From contig JAJUJD010000002.1 of NCBI GenBank assembly GCA_029267315.1, positions 1-55,462 on the forward strand: 55,462 nucleotides of DNA, read 5' to 3'. Positions 43,243 through 51,961 of the stretch are shown piece after piece. Below the pieces are notes generated by a model that saw only the letters and a list, made by a program, of their open reading frames with translations, searched no databases and had not been told where the DNA came from. How positions within the stretch are numbered: the stretch's first letter is position 1; every line of letters starts with the position of its first letter. Source of the DNA: Alcaligenaceae bacterium. Its GTDB lineage: Bacteria > Pseudomonadota > Gammaproteobacteria > Burkholderiales > Burkholderiaceae_B. Both the position numbers and the translations under genes were made by a program.

Positions 43243-44636
43243 CTTGCTGAGGGTGCTCCCGCGTGTTTGGGCCATAGAACCCACATTTCACCATTTTGCT
43301 TCATCCGACCGGCCATGGCGCCGGCTTCATCGCCGAACCCCCAAAAGAAATCAGTACGGGCCGGCCCCTTGATGGCTGCACCCGTGTCCTGGGCAAATAC
43401 CAGCCTGCGCAGCGGCTGCGTACTGGCCGGCATGGTGGTGGCCAGAAAAACCGGAGCGCCCAGCGGCACGTACTGCGTGTCTACGGCCACAGCCCGTTTG
43501 GCGGCAAGTGGGATGCCATAGGCGCCCTTCGGCCCGAAATCCACACCAGCCTGCGGACTGGCGACCGCCTCTTCACGGAAGAAGACCATGGCTGGGTTGG
43601 CATTGAGCATTTCCTGAACCCGGTTCGGGTTGGCACGCGCCCATGCCTTGATGTTCTGCATGGAAGTTTGCGCCAAGGGCATTTCGCCTCGATCCGCCAG
43701 CCAGCGGCCTATGGAGGCATAAGGCCGGCCATTGTGGTCAGCGTACGCCAGACGGATCATTTTGCCGTCCGGGAGCTGTACCCGCCCCGACCCCTGCACC
43801 TGAAGGAAGAAGGCTTCGACGGGGTCATTCACCCAGACAATGGCAGGCGGCTGCCTTTGCGGAGAAGCAGCGATCTCGGCGCGGGTGTCATAAGGCACAA
43901 CCCGTTTGCCATCCAGTTTGCCCCGTATGCGCTTGCCCGCAAGTTCTGGGTAGACGCTGCCCAAATCAATGGTGAGGAGATCTGCAGGCGGTTGGTAAAG
44001 CGGCCACTGGTATTCACCACCGCGCTTCCGTGAGCCATGCACCAGGGGCTCGTAGTACCCCGTCACGGTATTGCGAGCCGGCTTGCCACTTTCATCCAGC
44101 AGCCTCCAGGGCTGCAGGTGCTGCTCGATAAAGGCCCGCACCTGTGCGCTACTCTGCGGCTGAACCTGCGCGGCTGCCGCGCAGACTGGCTGCCAGGCCT
44201 TGGGCGTTGCTCGCGCCTGCTGCACCATGGAGCCGCCTGTCGGCCGCATCAAACCCTTGCAGTTATTGATGAACACTGGCCAGATCTGAGAGAAGTCGTC
44301 ATCGGACCACGAAGGCAGCGCCGCCCAGCCCACGGGGACAAACTTCGCCTGCAGTTTGCGTTCAGGCGTATCCCGCAGGGCTTCCAAGGGCGGCACTTTC
44401 AGCGGCTGCGTAAGAATATCGACGTCTGCTGCCGGCGGTTTGCCCGGTTCAGCTTCATCCAGCGATACAGTTGTACAAGCGCTCAGCAGCACAGCCACGA
44501 CAACGGGTAGCAGGCCACCTGCGAGGCGTCGCCTGCGTTCAACAGCCACGCCGTGGGCGTTATGATTTCCGTGCGTGCCGCGCACCAGGCGCTGAGGCTC
44601 ATGGTCATTCTGCAATACACTCATCCTTGCCGCCAT
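43239..44636 (-). CDS. mltA: Membrane-bound lytic murein transglycosylase A
   Basis: A lipoprotein cleaving peptidoglycan glycan strands to 1,6-anhydro products at the outer membrane. The lipobox LSAC ends at Cys54 in this numbering. The MltA domain includes [13 protein letters not shown] and [17 protein letters not shown]; the C-terminal 3D domain has [20 protein letters not shown] with the catalytic Asp region. The start is doubtful: ATG 44636 gives a 50-residue lead before the lipobox and leaves only 20 bases to the divergent rpe start. ATG 44624 or GTG 44549 are alternatives; the latter gives a normal-length signal. Confidence 0.92.
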   Translation of the reverse strand: MAARMSVLQNDHEPQRLVRGTHGNHNAHGVAVERRRRLAGGLLPVVVAVLLSACTTVSLDEAEPGKPPAADVDILTQPLKVPPLEALRDTPERKLQAKFVPVGWAALPSWSDDDFSQIWPVFINNCKGLMRPTGGSMVQQARATPKAWQPVCAAAAQVQPQSSAQVRAFIEQHLQPWRLLDESGKPARNTVTGYYEPLVHGSRKRGGEYQWPLYQPPADLLTIDLGSVYPELAGKRIRGKLDGKRVVPYDTRAEIAASPQRQPPAIVWVNDPVEAFFLQVQGSGRVQLPDGKMIRLAYADHNGRPYASIGRWLADRGEMPLAQTSMQNIKAWARANPNRVQEMLNANPAMVFFREEAVASPQAGVDFGPKGAYGIPLAAKRAVAVDTQYVPLGAPVFLATTMPASTQPLRRLVFAQDTGAAIKGPARTDFFWGFGDEAGAMAGRMKQNGEMWVLWPKHAGAPSAR

Positions 44637-44656
44637 TTAATTTATGTTCGATAGCC

Positions 44657-45355
44657 ATGACCCTACCAGACATCTGCATCGCCCCCAGCCTGCTTTCCGC
44701 TGATTTTTCCCGCCTGGGGGAAGAAGTCCGCAATGTCGTCGACGCCGGCGCTGACTGGATTCACTTCGACGTGATGGACAACCATTATGTTCCCAACCTG
44801 ACGATTGGGCCCATGGTCTGCGAAGCGATCCGCCCGCATACCAGCGCCCCGATAGACGTGCATCTGATGGTGGAACCGGTGGACGCCATTATCCCGCAAT
44901 TCGCCAAGGCTGGTGCCAACATCATCACCTTTCATCCCGAGGCCTCGCGCCATCCCGATCGAAGCCTCGCGCTGATCCGCGACCACGGGTGCCGCGCCGG
45001 ACTGGTGTTTAACCCGGCCACGCCATTGAACTGGATGGACCACGTCATGGACAAGCTCGACATCGTCCTGCTGATGTCTGTTAACCCGGGCTTCGGTGGC
45101 CAGAAATTCATTCCCGGCACGCTGCAAAAACTGCGCGAAGCACGCCGTCGCATCGACACCTGGGTGCAAGCGGGCGGGCAGCCCATCCGCCTTGAAGTGG
45201 ACGGCGGCGTCAAGGTCGACAACATCGGGGCCATTCATGCAGCGGGTGCTGACACCTTCGTGGCCGGCTCGGCCGTGTTCGGCGCCCCGGACTATCGCAC
45301 CGTTATCGAGGCCATGCGTGGCGAGATCCTCAAAGCACAGGGCCGCACTGTTTGA
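44657..45355 (+). CDS. rpe: Ribulose-phosphate 3-epimerase
   Basis: A 232-residue TIM-barrel enzyme interconverting ribulose 5-phosphate and xylulose 5-phosphate in the pentose phosphate pathway. The pattern is complete: [50 protein letters not shown] and LEVDGGVK. It heads the + strand run rpe-gph-trpL-trpE. A candidate promoter (TTCAAC 44538-44543, 17 bases, TATGAT 44561-44566) lies within the 5' region assigned to mltA. The extended frame from 44471 is rejected. Confidence 0.96.
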   Translation: MTLPDICIAPSLLSADFSRLGEEVRNVVDAGADWIHFDVMDNHYVPNLTIGPMVCEAIRPHTSAPIDVHLMVEPVDAIIPQFAKAGANIITFHPEASRHPDRSLALIRDHGCRAGLVFNPATPLNWMDHVMDKLDIVLLMSVNPGFGGQKFIPGTLQKLREARRRIDTWVQAGGQPIRLEVDGGVKVDNIGAIHAAGADTFVAGSAVFGAPDYRTVIEAMRGEILKAQGRTV

Positions 45356-45396
45356 AAGTCATCAACCACACTCTTCCAACCCACACACTCACTTTC

Positions 45397-46101
45397 ATGA
45401 AGCAGAACCCTTACCGCGCCATTCTTTTCGACCTTGACGGTACCCTGGTGGACAGCATCCCCGACTTGGCAGCTGGTGCCAATGGCATGCTGGCTGAATT
45501 GTGCTCCACCACGCTCCCAGTAGAGACCATTTCCACCTACGTGGGCAAAGGCACGGAAATGCTGGTCCGTCGCTGCCTGCAAGACACGCGTATCGGTCTG
45601 CCTACCGACGACGCATCGGTAAAGAAGGCGCTGGAAATTTTTAATCGCCATTACCACGCCGTCAATGGCAACGAGTCCAAGGTTTATCCGGGCGCAATTG
45701 AGGGTCTGGAAGCGTTTCGCGCCAAGGGCATGAAACTGGCCGTAGTCACGAACAAGCCCATGGAGTTCACGGTGCCTCTGCTGGAGAAAACCGGGCTGGC
45801 CCCTTACTTCGACGCGGTGGTGGGCGGCGACACTTGCGAACGCAAGAAGCCAGATCCGCTTCCCCTGCTGCACACCTGCGAACTGCTGGACGTGCAACCC
45901 GACGAAGCGCTGGCCGTGGGTGATTCCATCAACGATGCTCTGGCGGCCCGTGCTGCCGGCATTCCGGTGCTGGCCGTACCTTACGGCTACAACGAAGGGC
46001 TGGATATACACACGCTCGACATCGATGGTATAGTTTCCGGCATCGACGCAGCCTACCGCTGGGCATTTGAAGCTGCCGAACAGGCTTCCACCGGCGCATA
46101 G
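45397..46101 (+). CDS. gph: Phosphoglycolate phosphatase
   Basis: A 234-residue HAD phosphatase removing phosphate from 2-phosphoglycolate. It has motif I AILFDLDGTLVDS, a cap domain, motif II VVTNKPMEFT, and motif III/IV RKKPDPLPLLHTC with AVGDSINDALAA. ATG 45397 places motif I at the usual distance from the N-terminus; TTG 45352, overlapping the rpe stop, would add 15 residues and is an alternative. The rpe-gph pair ahead of trpE is a common betaproteobacterial order. Confidence 0.9.
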   Translation: MKQNPYRAILFDLDGTLVDSIPDLAAGANGMLAELCSTTLPVETISTYVGKGTEMLVRRCLQDTRIGLPTDDASVKKALEIFNRHYHAVNGNESKVYPGAIEGLEAFRAKGMKLAVVTNKPMEFTVPLLEKTGLAPYFDAVVGGDTCERKKPDPLPLLHTCELLDVQPDEALAVGDSINDALAARAAGIPVLAVPYGYNEGLDIHTLDIDGIVSGIDAAYRWAFEAAEQASTGA

Positions 46102-46129
46102 AAACCGTCACACGAACACGTACTGAACA

Positions 46130-46207
46130 ATGAACACTTCCCGCAACCCGTACATCGTTTCCGGCGCCTATTGGCGCTGGTGGCGTTTGCATCCCGGGTC
46201 GCGGTGA
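46130..46207 (+). CDS. trpL: trp operon leader peptide (trpE attenuator)
   Basis: A 25-codon ORF, ATG 46130 to TGA 46207, encoding a peptide with the run Tyr-Trp-Arg-Trp-Trp (Trp codons at 46172-46174, 46178-46180 and 46181-46183). Three Trp in five residues next to trpE, with a terminator 60 bases further on, is the classic tryptophan attenuation layout: ribosome stalling when charged tRNA-Trp is scarce would prevent terminator formation. The ribosome site is weak. It is too short for routine gene calling. Confidence 0.9.
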   Translation: MNTSRNPYIVSGAYWRWWRLHPGSR

Positions 46208-46265
46208 GTCCATCCCTGCCGGCGTCCACGCATCTGGCGTGGTCTTCCGGCCCAGAATGAAACGC

Positions 46266-46298
46266 AGCCCGGTAACCAGAAATGGCCGGGCTTTTTTT
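46266..46298 (+). terminator. trp attenuator terminator
   Basis: AGCCCGG (46266-46272) pairs with CCGGGCT (46286-46292), with an inner CCA-GAAA-TGG stem, followed by seven Ts. A preceding hairpin CCACGC/GCGTGG (46226-46231 and 46237-46242), extended by GCCGG/CCGGC, could act in the alternative pairing. It ends 39 bases before the trpE start. Confidence 0.9.
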
Positions 46299-46337
46299 AT
46301 GTGTCCCGGCCGTAGGAACAACATGCAAGAGGCCCTC

Positions 46338-47858
46338 ATGACAGAAATAGAGTTCAACGCCCTGGCCGCAGAAGGCTACAACCGCATCCCCTTAATTGCG
46401 GAGACCTATGCCGACCTGGACACGCCGCTGGCCATCTACCTGAAACTGGCCCACAGCGGCCCGGAAGGTGGCCGCAATAGCTGCCTGCTGGAATCGGTGG
46501 TCGGGGGAGAGCGCTTTGGGCGGTATTCCTTCATTGGCCTGCCCGCTAAAACGGTGATCCGTTCACGCGGCACCAAAACGGAAGTGCTGCACAAGGGCAA
46601 AGTCGTTGAAACCCATGAGGGCGACCCGCTGGCCTTTATTGAAGACTACCAACGCCGCTTCAAGGTGGCACTGCGCCCCGGCATGCCTCGTTTCGCCGGC
46701 GGTTTTGCAGGCTATTTCGGTTACGACACGGTGCGCCACATGGAACCACGCCTGGGCCCGGCCACCAAGCCGTTTCCCGCCGGGCAAGAAGACGGCACAC
46801 CGGACATCATGCTGCTGCAGATTGATGAACTCGTCATCGTCGACAATCTGGCCGGGCGCACCTACATCTTGGTGTATGCCGACCCAGCGGAACCCGAGGC
46901 CTATGCCCTGGCCAAGCGCCGCCAGAAACACCTGCGCGAGAAGCTGCGCACCCCGCTGACAATTCCCTACGCCTATGCCAGCATGCAGACGCAGGAACGG
47001 CGCGACTTCGCCAAGGAAGACTACCTGGCCGCCGTGCACAAGGCCAAGGAATACATCGCCGCAGGCGACCTCATGCAGGTTCAGGTGGGGCAAGTGATCG
47101 CCAAACCCTACCGCGACTCGCCGCTCTCCTTGTACCGCGCCCTACGCTCGCTCAACCCGTCGCCGTATCTGTACTATTGGAACTTCGACGACTTCCATGT
47201 GGTGGGTTCCTCGCCCGAGATTCTGGTGCGCCAGGAAGTCGTTCGCAAAAGCGAGCAGTCGCGCACCCTGGTCACTATTCGCCCGCTGGCTGGCACACGC
47301 AAGCGCGGCTCCACGCCGGAAGAAGATGCGCGTCTGGCCGACGAGCTTAAGGCTGATCCGAAGGAGCGTGCCGAGCACGTGATGCTGATCGACCTGGCTC
47401 GCAACGACATCGGCCGCGTCGCCAAAGTCGGCAGCGTCGAGGTGACCGACACCATGACTATCGAGCGCTACTCTCATGTCATGCATCTGGTTTCCAACGT
47501 AACCGGCGAACTCAACGACGGCATGAGCAATATGGATGTGTTGCGCGCCACCTTCCCCGCCGGCACGTTGACCGGGGCGCCTAAAGTGCGCGCCATGGAA
47601 ATCATCGATGAGCTAGAACCGGTGCGCCGCGGCATCTATGGTGGGGCCGCCGGTTATCTGAGTTATGGCGGCGAAATGGACCTGGCCATTGCCATACGCA
47701 CGGGTCTCATCAAGAACGGCATGCTTTATGTGCAGGCCGCCGCCGGCATCGTGGCCGATTCCGACCCTGAAAAAGAATGGCAGGAAACCGAAGCCAAAGC
47801 GCGTGCCGTGCTGCGAGCTGCTGAGCAGGTGCAGAACGGGCTGGACGAACCCATCTGA
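46338..47858 (+). CDS. trpE: Anthranilate synthase component I
   Basis: A 506-residue enzyme converting chorismate plus ammonia or glutamine to anthranilate. The N-terminal tryptophan-feedback site contains SCLLESVVGGERFGRYSF; the catalytic chorismate domain has GDLMQVQVGQ, IRPLAGTRKRG, LIDLARNDIGRV and FPAGTLTGAPKVRAMEI. Start 46338 (MTEIEF) has GAGG five bases upstream; ATG 46323, with AGGA upstream, would add five residues. It is controlled by the attenuator just before it. Its amidotransferase partner trpG is 1.7 kb away beyond an opposing transporter gene. Confidence 0.96.
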   Translation: MTEIEFNALAAEGYNRIPLIAETYADLDTPLAIYLKLAHSGPEGGRNSCLLESVVGGERFGRYSFIGLPAKTVIRSRGTKTEVLHKGKVVETHEGDPLAFIEDYQRRFKVALRPGMPRFAGGFAGYFGYDTVRHMEPRLGPATKPFPAGQEDGTPDIMLLQIDELVIVDNLAGRTYILVYADPAEPEAYALAKRRQKHLREKLRTPLTIPYAYASMQTQERRDFAKEDYLAAVHKAKEYIAAGDLMQVQVGQVIAKPYRDSPLSLYRALRSLNPSPYLYYWNFDDFHVVGSSPEILVRQEVVRKSEQSRTLVTIRPLAGTRKRGSTPEEDARLADELKADPKERAEHVMLIDLARNDIGRVAKVGSVEVTDTMTIERYSHVMHLVSNVTGELNDGMSNMDVLRATFPAGTLTGAPKVRAMEIIDELEPVRRGIYGGAAGYLSYGGEMDLAIAIRTGLIKNGMLYVQAAAGIVADSDPEKEWQETEAKARAVLRAAEQVQNGLDEPI

Positions 47859-47868
47859 ACAGTGGTGG

Positions 47869-47893
47869 AGCGGGGAAGGAACCCTTCCCCGCT
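47869..47893. terminator. Hairpin between convergent trpE and MFS genes
   Basis: AGCGGGGAAGG and CCTTCCCCGCT form a perfect 11-base stem with a three-base loop. The right arm includes two bases of the MFS stop codon. No T-run is present on either side, so it is a probable bidirectional barrier rather than a textbook terminator. Confidence 0.6.
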
Positions 47894-49124
47894 AGCTCTT
47901 CACCAAGAGTATGGTGAGCGCACTGAGCACAATGCAGATGGCCGTCACCAGTATCATCGGCCAGGCCGACACACTGACCAGCGCTCCCACAACAGGTGCC
48001 ACTACCGCGCCCAGGCCGATCTGCATGCTGCCCGCCAGACCAGAAGCGGCGCCCGCCATGTCCGGCTTCACGCTCACGGCGCCGGCAATACAGTTAGGCA
48101 GCACAAGCCCATTACCCAGGCCCAGCAGCATGGTGGGCACGAATATGAATGCGGGCACCATGTCATCCAAGGCGTAAAGGCCAGCCATGATCGTCACCGC
48201 CAGCCCGCCTACCATGATGCCCAAACGGATCATGCGCTGGGGCCCAAGTTTGGTGACGAACTTGCCCGAACAGAAGTTGCCCACCATGTAGCCAACCGAT
48301 ACCAGCCCGAAGTAAACGCCGTATTCCACCGGCGTGCGCCCCATCAGGTTGATCGTCACATAGGCGGCCCCGCCCACGAAGGCAAAGAAAGAGGCGGACG
48401 TGAGCCCGGCGGTAAGGGCAAAACCCCAGAACGATGGCAGGCGCACCAGCTTTGCGTAGCCGTTCACCAGTTCCCGGGCGTTAGTGGTTTGCCCGCGCCA
48501 AGGGTTGGTTTCATGAAGCAGCACGTGAACCGCCACCAGTGTGATCAGGCCAAAAACCGCGAGGAAGGCAAAGGCGATACGCCAGCCGTGCAGCGCCTCA
48601 AGCACCCCACCAATGGTCGGCGCAATCATGGGTGCGACGGCCATGCCCATGGTGACATAGGCGATCATGCTCGCCGCACGGGTGCGGTCATACATATCGC
48701 GCACAATGGCGCGACTCAAGGTAATACCCGCACAGCCACCCAGTGCCTGAACCACCCGGCCTGCATTAAGTACGGCAATATTGGGCGCCAGCATGCAGAT
48801 CACCGAGCCGACGAAGAAGAGCACCAAGCCGCCCAGTAATACGGGGCGGCGGCCATAACGGTCGGAAATCGGCCCGATAATGAGTTGCCCAAGTGCGACG
48901 GCGGCCAGATAGACGGACAGCGTGAATTGAATGGCCGCATAGTCCACACCGAGCGATGCCGCCATGCCCGGCATGGAGGGCAAGTAGAGGTTGATGCCCA
49001 GCGGGCTGACCGCCGCCACGATAATGAGCATCAGGAGAAAGCGGCGTGACATGCCGGCACTCCCGACTGTACTGTTTACGCCGCTAGAAGAATTTTTCTG
49101 TTTTGCCTGACTGTCGTCGCCCAT
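47892..49124 (-). CDS. Bcr/CflA-type multidrug MFS transporter
   Basis: A 410-residue twelve-helix transporter of the drug:H+ antiporter group. It has SPLGINLYLPSMPGMA in helix 1, the loop motif GPISDRYGRRPVLLGG, and ALGGCAGITLSRAIVRDMY. The first 25 residues are hydrophilic, so Met25 is an alternative start. It is inserted on the opposite strand between trpE and trpG, sharing the 430-base upstream gap with the trpG leader. It is a paralogue of the gene at 26218-27402. A link to tryptophan metabolism is possible but unsupported. Confidence 0.9.
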   Translation of the reverse strand: MGDDSQAKQKNSSSGVNSTVGSAGMSRRFLLMLIIVAAVSPLGINLYLPSMPGMAASLGVDYAAIQFTLSVYLAAVALGQLIIGPISDRYGRRPVLLGGLVLFFVGSVICMLAPNIAVLNAGRVVQALGGCAGITLSRAIVRDMYDRTRAASMIAYVTMGMAVAPMIAPTIGGVLEALHGWRIAFAFLAVFGLITLVAVHVLLHETNPWRGQTTNARELVNGYAKLVRLPSFWGFALTAGLTSASFFAFVGGAAYVTINLMGRTPVEYGVYFGLVSVGYMVGNFCSGKFVTKLGPQRMIRLGIMVGGLAVTIMAGLYALDDMVPAFIFVPTMLLGLGNGLVLPNCIAGAVSVKPDMAGAASGLAGSMQIGLGAVVAPVVGALVSVSAWPMILVTAICIVLSALTILLVKS

Positions 49125-49292
49125 GTATTCACCACACTTTCAAGGTAGAGATTCTAGGGCACAGAAGATGCCCGGTCCAAATCGCACCACGCTTGCACAG
49201 CGTGATAGAATCTTCAGCACCAATGGTCGTCGTGCATGCCGGTAAACGGCATGCTCTTGCAACCGCTCGATCAGCTTGCTTTCCAGCCCATC

Positions 49293-49343
49293 ATGAACCT
49301 TGCAGCAACCTTCACCGTAACCCTGTGGTGGCGCTTCCAATAG
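49293..49343 (+). CDS. Candidate second trp leader peptide, upstream of trpGDC
   Basis: ATG 49293 to TAG 49343 encodes MNLAATFTVTLWWRFQ, with two adjacent Trp codons (49326-49331) near the end. The Trp codons and stop lie inside a perfect seven-base hairpin, and two more hairpins follow. This parallels the leader ahead of trpE. Weak points are the poor ribosome site and the absence of a T-run terminator downstream. Confidence 0.6.
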   Translation: MNLAATFTVTLWWRFQ

Positions 49344-49452
49344 GAAGCGGCATGTTGCTGCGGTCGAAAACCGCACCTTGTCGCCGTACCGGTAGACAAG
49401 GTCAGGTCACAAGTCCCTCCGGCACGGCGGCTCCAAACTAGGAGAATTGCCG

Positions 49453-49542
49453 ATGCATGCACCCATTTCCTTCCAATCGTTCGCCCAGTTCACCCGCCAT
49501 ACCGGGCGCTTGAGCATGGCCGTGTATTTCGTCTGCCTTTGA
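49453..49542 (+). CDS. Small ORF with strong ribosome site directly before trpG
   Basis: A 29-residue ORF (ATG 49453, TGA 49542) preceded by GGAGAATTGCCG. The peptide starts MHAPISFQSFAQF, contains four Phe and no Trp, and ends in a hydrophobic stretch (MAVYFVCL). Its stop is 12 bases before the trpG ATG and abuts the trpG ribosome site GAGAGG, so translation could be coupled. I recognise no family. Confidence 0.45.
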   Translation: MHAPISFQSFAQFTRHTGRLSMAVYFVCL

Positions 49543-49554
49543 GAGGTCGTTCCC

Positions 49555-50127
49555 ATGAAACTCCTCATGCTCGACAACTACGATTCCTTTACCTACAACC
49601 TCGTACAGTACTTCGGCGAGCTGGGCGCGGATGTTCACACACACCGCAACGACCAGATCACCATAGAGGAAATCGAGGCACTCCAGCCCGACCGCATTTG
49701 CATCTCTCCAGGGCCCTGCACGCCAGCCGAGGCGGGTATTTCCGTGGATGCGATCAAGCACTTCGCAGGCAAAGTACCCATTCTTGGGGTCTGCCTTGGG
49801 CATCAGGCCATCGGCGCGGCCTATGGCGGTGATGTCATTCGCGCGCGGGAAATCATGCATGGCAAGGTGTCTCCCATCACCCATCGTGGAACGGATGTTT
49901 TTACCGGCCTGCCGTCTCCCTTCACTGTGACCCGCTATCACTCCCTGGCCGTGTCGCGCGATACCCTGCCGGACTGCCTTGAAATCACAGCCGAAACGGA
50001 AGACGGCGAAATCATGGGCCTGCGCCATAAAACGCTGCCTGTCGTGGGCGTGCAGTTCCATCCGGAGTCTGTGCTGAGCGAACACGGCCACGCCCTGCTT
50101 AAGAATTTTCTGAATCTACAAGCCTGA
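49555..50127 (+). CDS. trpG: Anthranilate synthase component II (glutamine amidotransferase)
   Basis: A 190-residue class I amidotransferase supplying ammonia to TrpE. It opens [20 protein letters not shown]; nucleophile Cys80 sits in [10 protein letters not shown], and the His-Glu pair is in [22 protein letters not shown] near residue 51 forms the oxyanion region. Eight bases separate it from trpD. It could also serve 4-amino-4-deoxychorismate synthase (PabA), but its place in trpGDC supports TrpG. Confidence 0.96.
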   Translation: MKLLMLDNYDSFTYNLVQYFGELGADVHTHRNDQITIEEIEALQPDRICISPGPCTPAEAGISVDAIKHFAGKVPILGVCLGHQAIGAAYGGDVIRAREIMHGKVSPITHRGTDVFTGLPSPFTVTRYHSLAVSRDTLPDCLEITAETEDGEIMGLRHKTLPVVGVQFHPESVLSEHGHALLKNFLNLQA

Positions 50128-50134
50128 GTTCGAC

Positions 50135-51166
50135 ATGACCATTACCACTACAGAAGCTCTGGTCCGCTGCATTGAGCACCGAGAAATCTTCCATGACGAG
50201 ATGCTGCACTTGATGCGGCAATTGATGCGCGGCGAAATTCCTCCGGCCACGGCCGCCGCCCTGTTGATGGGCCTGCGCGTGAAGAAGGAAACCATTGGTG
50301 AAATCACCGCCGCCGCCCAGGTGATGCGTGAGTTCGCCCTGCCCGTGCCCGTGAGCCAGCCGGACGAACTGCTCGATATGTGCGGCACAGGCGGCGATGG
50401 CTCGAATACCTTCAACATTTCGACTGCCGCCATGTTCGTGGCGGCCGCCGCCGGGGTGAAGATCGCCAAGCACGGCAACCGCAGTGCGTCCTCTTCATCT
50501 GGGAGCGCCGATGTCCTGGAAGCGCTGGGTGTGAACATTAACCTGTCTCCTGAGCAGGTGGCAGAGTGCATAGACCGCATCGGGATTGGCTTTATGTTCG
50601 CCCCGGCCCATCATGGTGCCATGAAGAACATCGCGGCAGTACGCAAGGAGCTGGGGGTACGCACCATCTTCAACATTCTTGGCCCACTGACCAACCCCGC
50701 TAACGCCGCGAACCAGCTCATGGGCGTCTTCCACCCCGACCTCGTTGGCATCCAAGTGCGTGTGCTGCAGCGTTTGGGCGCCAAGCATGTGCTCATTGTC
50801 CATGGCAAGGACGGCATGGACGAAGGTTCTCTGGGTGCTTCCACCATGGTGGGTGAACTCAAGAATGGCGAAGTGCGCGAATACGAAATCCACCCCGAAG
50901 ATTTCGGTATGTCCATGGTGTCGAATCGCAGCATTAAGGTGGCCAATCGGGAAGAGTCGGCGGCCCTGCTGAAGGAAGCCCTGAATAACGTCACTGGCCC
51001 CGCGCGTGATATCGTTGCGCTGAACGCCGGGCTGGCTATCTATACCGGCAACAAGGCAGACTCCATTGACGAGGGCCTGCAGCTCGCTTATGAATGCATG
51101 CGGAATGGCGCTGCCAGTGCCAAACTCGAAGAATTCCGCAGTTACACGGAGAAACTGTCCGCATGA
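50135..51166 (+). CDS. trpD: Anthranilate phosphoribosyltransferase
   Basis: A 343-residue enzyme joining anthranilate to PRPP. It has [15 protein letters not shown] (PRPP loop), [20 protein letters not shown] and [18 protein letters not shown], all diagnostic. It lies between trpG and trpC, with an ATGA overlap at the trpC start. Length and motifs are normal; nothing is missing. Confidence 0.97.
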   Translation: MTITTTEALVRCIEHREIFHDEMLHLMRQLMRGEIPPATAAALLMGLRVKKETIGEITAAAQVMREFALPVPVSQPDELLDMCGTGGDGSNTFNISTAAMFVAAAAGVKIAKHGNRSASSSSGSADVLEALGVNINLSPEQVAECIDRIGIGFMFAPAHHGAMKNIAAVRKELGVRTIFNILGPLTNPANAANQLMGVFHPDLVGIQVRVLQRLGAKHVLIVHGKDGMDEGSLGASTMVGELKNGEVREYEIHPEDFGMSMVSNRSIKVANREESAALLKEALNNVTGPARDIVALNAGLAIYTGNKADSIDEGLQLAYECMRNGAASAKLEEFRSYTEKLSA

Positions 51167-51954
51167 ACGACATTCTCGCCAAAATTCTGGAAACCAAGAA
51201 GGTCGAGGTCACCACTGCACGCCAGATGCGTAGCGAATCCGACCTCTTGCGCGAGGCCAAGAGCCGCAAGGACGTGCGGGGTTTCGCCCGTGCCATCGAA
51301 GAAAAAATTGCACGCGGCAAGCCCGGCGTCATTGCGGAGATCAAGAAGGCCTCGCCTTCCAAGGGTGTGATCCGCGAAAACTTCAACCCGACCGAAATCG
51401 CCGCCAGCTATGCTGCTCATGGGGCGGCCTGCCTGTCCGTGCTGACAGACGTCCAGTATTTCCAGGGAAGCTACGACTACCTCCGGCAGGCGCGCGCGGC
51501 TTGCGCACTGCCTGTACTGCGCAAAGACTTCATTGTCGACCCTTACCAGGTCATTTCGTCCCGCGCGCTCGGCGCAGACTGCATCCTGCTCATCGCCGCC
51601 GCGCTCACCCCTTCGCAACTGAAGGAGTTTGAAGAAGTGGCAATCGAACTGGGCATGGATGTTCTGGTGGAGGTGCATGACCGTTCCGAACTGGAAGTTG
51701 CCCTGCAGCTGCAAACCACGCTGCTCGGGATCAACAACCGCAACCTGCGCACATTCGAAACCTCGCTGAACAACACGCTGGACCTGCTGGAACAGATTCC
51801 CGAGGGCAAGCGGGTCGTGACAGAAAGCGGCATCCTCAGCACCGACGACGTCAGGCTGATGCGTGACAACGGCGTCCATGCCTTCCTGGTGGGTGAAGCG
51901 TTCATGCGTGCACCTGACCCGGGTGTCGCTCTGCAACAAATGTTTTTCGCCTGA
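51163..51954 (+). CDS. trpC: Indole-3-glycerol-phosphate synthase
   Basis: A 263-residue TIM-barrel enzyme making indoleglycerol phosphate. It has [19 protein letters not shown] (catalytic Lys and Glu region), [29 protein letters not shown] and VTESGI. It is stand-alone, not fused to TrpF. ATG 51163 overlaps the trpD stop; the frame from 51094 is inside trpD. trpF, trpB and trpA are not in this window. Confidence 0.97.
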   Translation: MNDILAKILETKKVEVTTARQMRSESDLLREAKSRKDVRGFARAIEEKIARGKPGVIAEIKKASPSKGVIRENFNPTEIAASYAAHGAACLSVLTDVQYFQGSYDYLRQARAACALPVLRKDFIVDPYQVISSRALGADCILLIAAALTPSQLKEFEEVAIELGMDVLVEVHDRSELEVALQLQTTLLGINNRNLRTFETSLNNTLDLLEQIPEGKRVVTESGILSTDDVRLMRDNGVHAFLVGEAFMRAPDPGVALQQMFFA

Positions 51955-51961
51955 ACTTCCC

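Larger units (their letters stand above)
49125..49554 (+). promoter_or_regulatory. Structured leader region of trpGDC
   Basis: This 430-base gap separates the MFS start from trpG. In order it holds a TAGAAT -10-like box (49206-49211, no clear -35); a perfect hairpin GCATGCCG/CGGCATGC (49234-49254); a 16-codon Trp-Trp leader ORF (49293-49343); hairpin CGCTTCC/GGAAGCG (49332-49349) covering the Trp codons and stop; hairpin TGCGGT/ACCGCA (49359-49375); stem ACCTTGTC/GACAAGGT (49375-49402); and a 29-codon ORF (49453-49542). No T-run terminator is seen, so if attenuation occurs it is not of the simple intrinsic type. Confidence 0.6.

Noticed and set aside
49149-49213. Eight-base inverted repeat AGATTCTA/TAGAATCT upstream of the trpG leader
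   Set aside because: Arms are 49 bases apart and short; likely chance, and the right arm is explained as a -10-like box.
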